Both the position numbers and the translations under genes were made by a program. Source: Parvibaculaceae bacterium PLY_AMNH_Bact1 (GTDB lineage: Bacteria > Pseudomonadota > Alphaproteobacteria > Parvibaculales > Parvibaculaceae). Taken from it: a stretch of 64,000 bases of DNA. The stretch covers positions 310,001 through 374,000 of the forward strand of contig CP126168.1 of assembly GCA_032881465.1 (NCBI GenBank), given 5' to 3'. Positions within the stretch are counted from its first letter, which is position 1, and each line of letters opens with the position of its first letter. Shown in pieces: positions 60,960-64,000 of the stretch. The notes beneath the pieces were generated by a model that did not search any database, was not told where the DNA came from, and was given only the letters and a program-made list of their open reading frames with translations.

Positions 60960-61637
60960 ATGATCAGAACAATCCTTACCCTTGCGCTCTGTGGCGGGTT
61001 GGCCGCGTGCGGTGCCTTTAATGGCCGTGAAGACGCAATGTATGATGCGCGCCACGAACACCCAATCAGCGTGGACCCACAGGTTGTGACGCTTCAGATG
61101 GATGTACCGCAAGATAAGGTCGCATTGTCAGTTGCGGATAAAGCCGCGATCGATGCATTCGCCCGAACCTACAAATCTCGAGGGCATGGAACGCTCACAA
61201 TCGCCGCTCCAAGCGGTTCGCCTAACGAGGCAGCGGCTGTCTCTATTGTTGCCGAGACGAGAATGGCGCTCGAAGCCGCTGGTCTGTCTCAGGCAGCTGT
61301 CGGGTATGCAGCTTATCGTGCCTCCTCCGCCAATAGTGCCGCGCCGGTAATTCTGTCTTATCGCCGGATGGTGGCGACTGCCAGCCCATGTGGCAACTGG
61401 ACGAAGGACTATGCCTTCGCCCCGAACAACCGCCGCACTCCCAACTTCGGATGCGCTACGCAGAACAACTTGGCAGCCATGGTGGCTGACCCTGCGGACC
61501 TGATTGGTCCTCGCGAATGGGATCCAGCTTATGCACCGCGCCGGGACGAGGTAGTCGAAAACTTTCGTGTAGGTGAGGTGACCGAGTCAGCGGACTCTGG
61601 CAATGCCTCGGGATCAGTGAGCGAAGTGGCGGAATGA
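60960..61637 (+). CDS. cpaD: Pilus lipoprotein CpaD
   Basis: 225 aa with a lipoprotein signal (LALCGGLAACG; acylated Cys after LAA). Conserved segments of the CpaD family include HPISVDPQVVTLQMD near the start and NFGCATQNNLAAMVADPADLIGPRE toward the end. It is needed for assembly of the secretin in the outer membrane. ATG 60960 follows GGAGAG; an upstream ATG at 60948 has none. It overlaps cpaE by four bases. Confidence 0.92.
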   Translation: MIRTILTLALCGGLAACGAFNGREDAMYDARHEHPISVDPQVVTLQMDVPQDKVALSVADKAAIDAFARTYKSRGHGTLTIAAPSGSPNEAAAVSIVAETRMALEAAGLSQAAVGYAAYRASSANSAAPVILSYRRMVATASPCGNWTKDYAFAPNNRRTPNFGCATQNNLAAMVADPADLIGPREWDPAYAPRRDEVVENFRVGEVTESADSGNASGSVSEVAE

Positions 61638-62926
61638 CAAACGCAGAACAAATTTTGCCGGAAGATCCGGTATTCGAGGATGCCGGCGACGACGACTTCG
61701 AGGATGAATTCGTCACCCAGTCTGTTGTCAAGCCGGTGCCCAGGATCTCGATCGAGGTCTTTTGTGAACAGCCTGATACCGGTGTCGTTATTCAACGAGC
61801 AGCCGAAGACCGTCGCCTCGCCAAAGCCCACGTGACAGTTCATATGGGCGGAATTCCTGCTGCGGTAAAATACTATCGGGACACCGGCACACCGAGCCTG
61901 ATCATCGTTGAGACTGTCGAAGGTGGCGAAACGCTCTTCAAGCAGCTCGGCGCGTTGGCTGAGGTCTGCGACGCGGGAACCAAGGTCGTCATCGTCGGCC
62001 ACCTGAACGACATTACGCTTTACCGAGAAATGATCCGCCAAGGCGTGAACGAGTACTTGGTGGCGCCGCTGCAGCCAATCCAGATTGTTGACTCCGTCGC
62101 TCGGCTCTATGCCGACCCGGACGCACCACCCATTGGCCGCTCGATAGTGTTTTTGGGTGCGCGCGGTGGCGTTGGCTCCAGCACGCTTGCCCATAATGTC
62201 AGCTGGTGCATCGCAGAAGAGATGCACGAAGACGTGACGCTGATTGATATGGACCTTCCGTTTGGCACGGCTGGCCTCGACTTCAATCAGGACCCGGTAC
62301 AGGGCGTGGCAGAAGCACTAATGCAGCCTGAACGCCTTGATGATGTTCTCCTTGATCGGCTGCTGGTGAAGTGCACGGACCGTCTGTCAATTTTCGGTGC
62401 GCCAGGCACATTGGACCGTGATGAGGACTTGCTACCTGAAGCATGTGAGTCCGTCATTGAAACCGTAAGAGAGACATGCCCTTGTGTGATTGTGGATATG
62501 CCTCATGTGTGGAACCGCTGGTCTCGTCAAACGCTGCTAAACGCTGATGAGATCATAATCACAGCCACGCCCGACCTTGCCAGTTTGCGGAACACGAAAA
62601 ACTTCTTGGATCTTATCAAGAAGCAACGAACCAATGATGCAGCGCCCCATGTTGTGCTGAACCAGATGAGTATGCCCAAGAGGCCGGAAATCCCAGCGGA
62701 TGATTTCGCTGAAGCAATTGAGCAGGAACCGACCTTACTTCTGCCCTTCAATCCGGTTTTGTTCGGCACGGCTTCCAATAATGGTCAGATGTTGCAAGAG
62801 ATTGACCCCAAAAACAAAACAACCGCTGCCGTTCGACATTTGTCCACATTGGTCACTGGCCGGCACGCGGTCGTCGAGAAGAAAAAGGGTTTGCTTTCCT
62901 CGCTGCTCGGCGGAAAGAAGGGATAG
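61634..62926 (+). CDS. cpaE: Pilus localisation/assembly ATPase CpaE
   Basis: 430 aa. Receiver-like N-terminal half followed by a ParA/MinD-type P-loop domain with a deviant Walker A, GARGGVGSSTLAHN (about residue 175), and a Walker B-type VIVDMPHV. In Caulobacter CpaE places the pilus machine at the pole. The acidic N-terminal 30 residues (PEDPVFEDAGDDDFEDEF) look disordered. The gene ends 3 bp before cpaF. Confidence 0.92.
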   Translation: MTNAEQILPEDPVFEDAGDDDFEDEFVTQSVVKPVPRISIEVFCEQPDTGVVIQRAAEDRRLAKAHVTVHMGGIPAAVKYYRDTGTPSLIIVETVEGGETLFKQLGALAEVCDAGTKVVIVGHLNDITLYREMIRQGVNEYLVAPLQPIQIVDSVARLYADPDAPPIGRSIVFLGARGGVGSSTLAHNVSWCIAEEMHEDVTLIDMDLPFGTAGLDFNQDPVQGVAEALMQPERLDDVLLDRLLVKCTDRLSIFGAPGTLDRDEDLLPEACESVIETVRETCPCVIVDMPHVWNRWSRQTLLNADEIIITATPDLASLRNTKNFLDLIKKQRTNDAAPHVVLNQMSMPKRPEIPADDFAEAIEQEPTLLLPFNPVLFGTASNNGQMLQEIDPKNKTTAAVRHLSTLVTGRHAVVEKKKGLLSSLLGGKKG

Positions 62927-62929
62927 ACA

Positions 62930-64000
62930 ATGTTCGGCCGACGCGATGCTGCAACCGGGCGCTCACCTTCTGCGCCCGCTGAAGGAAAGGCACCACCGCC
63001 CCCTCCTGCGCAGTCGGCTGTGCCGAAAGCCGCCGCGCCCGAACCAGCCAAACAAAAAATATCGGCACCAAAGCCGACGGCACCTCAGCCAGCGCCGGCG
63101 CATGTGGGCGCTGACGTGCGGTCTCCTGAATATTTTCAGACCAAGACAACGATCTTCAATGCGCTGATTGATACAATCGACCTGACCCAACTGGCACAAC
63201 TCGATACTGAGAGTGCACGGGAAGAGATCCGCGACATTGTTAGTGAGATCATTGCGATCAAAAATGTCGTTATGTCCATCTCTGAGCAGGAAGATCTGCT
63301 GCAGGACATTTGCAATGACGTCTTGGGGTATGGTCCGCTGGAGCCGTTGCTCGCGCGCGATGACATTGCAGATATCATGGTCAACGGTGCTGGCCTTACC
63401 TTTATTGAGGTGGAAGGGCGTGTCGAGCCGACGAATGTTAAATTCCGCGACAACTCGCAATTGCTCAACATCTGTCAGCGTATTGTGAGCCAAGTGGGCA
63501 GGCGCGTCGATGAATCAAGCCCGATCTGTGACGCCCGCCTGGCAGATGGTAGCCGCGTCAATGTGATCGCGCCGCCTCTGGCACTGGATGGGCCCACCCT
63601 CACCATTCGTAAGTTCCGCAAAGACAAGTTGACGATGAATGATCTGGTGAGCTTTCAGTCCATCTCTCCGGAGGGGGCTGATGTGCTGGCAGTTGTTGGC
63701 AATGTGCGCTGTAACGTTCTTATCTCCGGCGGAACGGGTTCGGGTAAGACGACATTGCTCAACTGTATGACGGGCTTTATTGATACCGACGAGCGGATCA
63801 TCACCTGCGAGGACGCGGCTGAGCTGCAGCTTCAACAGCCACATGTGGTCCGGCTTGAAACGCGCCCACCTAATCTGGAAGGCCAGGGTGAGGTGACGAT
63901 GCGCGATCTCGTCAAAAACTGCCTACGTATGCGCCCGGAGCGGATCATTGTCGGTGAGGTGCGTGGACCAGAGGCCTTTGATTTGTTGCAAGCAATGAAC
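62930..64000 (+). CDS. cpaF: Pilus/secretion ATPase CpaF (TadA), 3' partial
   Basis: The frame stays open to the right edge (357 codons seen of an expected 450-500). GspE/PilT-type hexameric ATPase that powers Flp pilus assembly and retraction. The Pro/Ala-rich linker (residues about 10-65) is typical of CpaF. Walker A is [11 protein letters not shown] at 265-275, and the Asp box and Walker B region reads [23 protein letters not shown] 62930 fits the family start MFGRR. Confidence 0.95.
   Translation, partial: MFGRRDAATGRSPSAPAEGKAPPPPPAQSAVPKAAAPEPAKQKISAPKPTAPQPAPAHVGADVRSPEYFQTKTTIFNALIDTIDLTQLAQLDTESAREEIRDIVSEIIAIKNVVMSISEQEDLLQDICNDVLGYGPLEPLLARDDIADIMVNGAGLTFIEVEGRVEPTNVKFRDNSQLLNICQRIVSQVGRRVDESSPICDARLADGSRVNVIAPPLALDGPTLTIRKFRKDKLTMNDLVSFQSISPEGADVLAVVGNVRCNVLISGGTGSGKTTLLNCMTGFIDTDERIITCEDAAELQLQQPHVVRLETRPPNLEGQGEVTMRDLVKNCLRMRPERIIVGEVRGPEAFDLLQAMN

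Noticed and set aside
61529-62227. 232-codon minus-strand frame opposite cpaD/cpaE
   Set aside because: It overlaps two clear pilus genes and has no family likeness.

Overview
The window is an ordinary chromosomal stretch of an alphaproteobacterium. The evidence is an RpoE-ChrR pair with its photo-oxidative stress genes, a DUF1150 gene next to hsp20, the order ptsN-hpf-rpoN-lptB-lptA-lptC-rnd, an FzlA-like gene beside queG, and a Tad/Cpa pilus locus. A marine, Parvibaculum-like relative is possible, but that is only an impression. I see no prophage, insertion sequence or CRISPR. Two tRNA genes (Leu-CAG, Ser-GGA) lie in the window, with no integrase beside them.

Layout. Bases 1-5213: a neutral-lipid operon (wax ester synthase/DGAT, PlsB-like GPAT, HAD-PlsC fusion), the same three functions as the mycobacterial Rv2484c-Rv2483c-Rv2482c group. 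5244-7913: nhaA behind a structured leader that resembles a lithium/sodium riboswitch, convergent with an sbtA-sbtB bicarbonate-uptake pair. 8110-15199: sigma factor RpoE and anti-sigma ChrR, surrounded by their likely regulon (COG2907 oxidoreductase, DUF1365, DUF6134, SDR, SnoaL-like protein, photolyase). Three promoters there match TGATC(C/T)-N18-TA(T/A)NNN. 15855-19791: a complete quinoprotein amine dehydrogenase operon (aauB-mauE-mauD-aauA-cytochrome c) ending in its own tetR. A 28-bp palindrome covers the -35 box of its promoter. 19935-23143: VOC protein, hsp20 with a ROSE-type thermometer hairpin, DUF1150, ptsN and hpf. 23510-28026: rpoN, LPS transport genes and an RNase D-like gene. 28198-36000: tRNA-Leu, an NDUFA9-like gene, uppP, cueR, fzlA-like, queG and scattered housekeeping genes. 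35892-38150: a GT4 glycosyltransferase, a truncated GT9 gene running into a 16-bp tandem repeat, and infC with a probable ATA start. 38394-45486: GDPD, LLM oxidoreductase, rpmI-rplT and pheST. 45483-53033: a TetR with a divergent pair of small membrane proteins, a GST, a potassium channel, a crotonase, lepA and two tandem paralogous membrane proteins. 53531-64000: the Tad/Cpa pilus region, which runs off the right edge inside cpaF.

How the genes work together. The first operon should carry glycerol-3-phosphate through lysophosphatidate and phosphatidate towards storage lipid. NhaA and SbtAB are linked through the sodium gradient. The RpoE block forms a singlet-oxygen response. The aau operon should convert aromatic or alkyl amines to aldehydes in the periplasm. 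The cpa genes should build a Flp pilus.

The most interesting non-coding signals are the nhaA leader, the three RpoE promoters with identical spacing, the aau palindrome, the hsp20 thermometer, the paired ATACG-N4-CGTAT operators, the infC ATA start, a dispersed palindromic repeat family (four related copies) and the tandem repeat that ends the GT9 gene. I did not find a clearly undescribed multi-gene system. The least explained genes are the tandem small membrane proteins at 52.3-53.0 kb, the TetR-linked membrane pair at 46.1-46.9 kb, and the orphan CpaC-N-domain protein at 56.6-57.1 kb.
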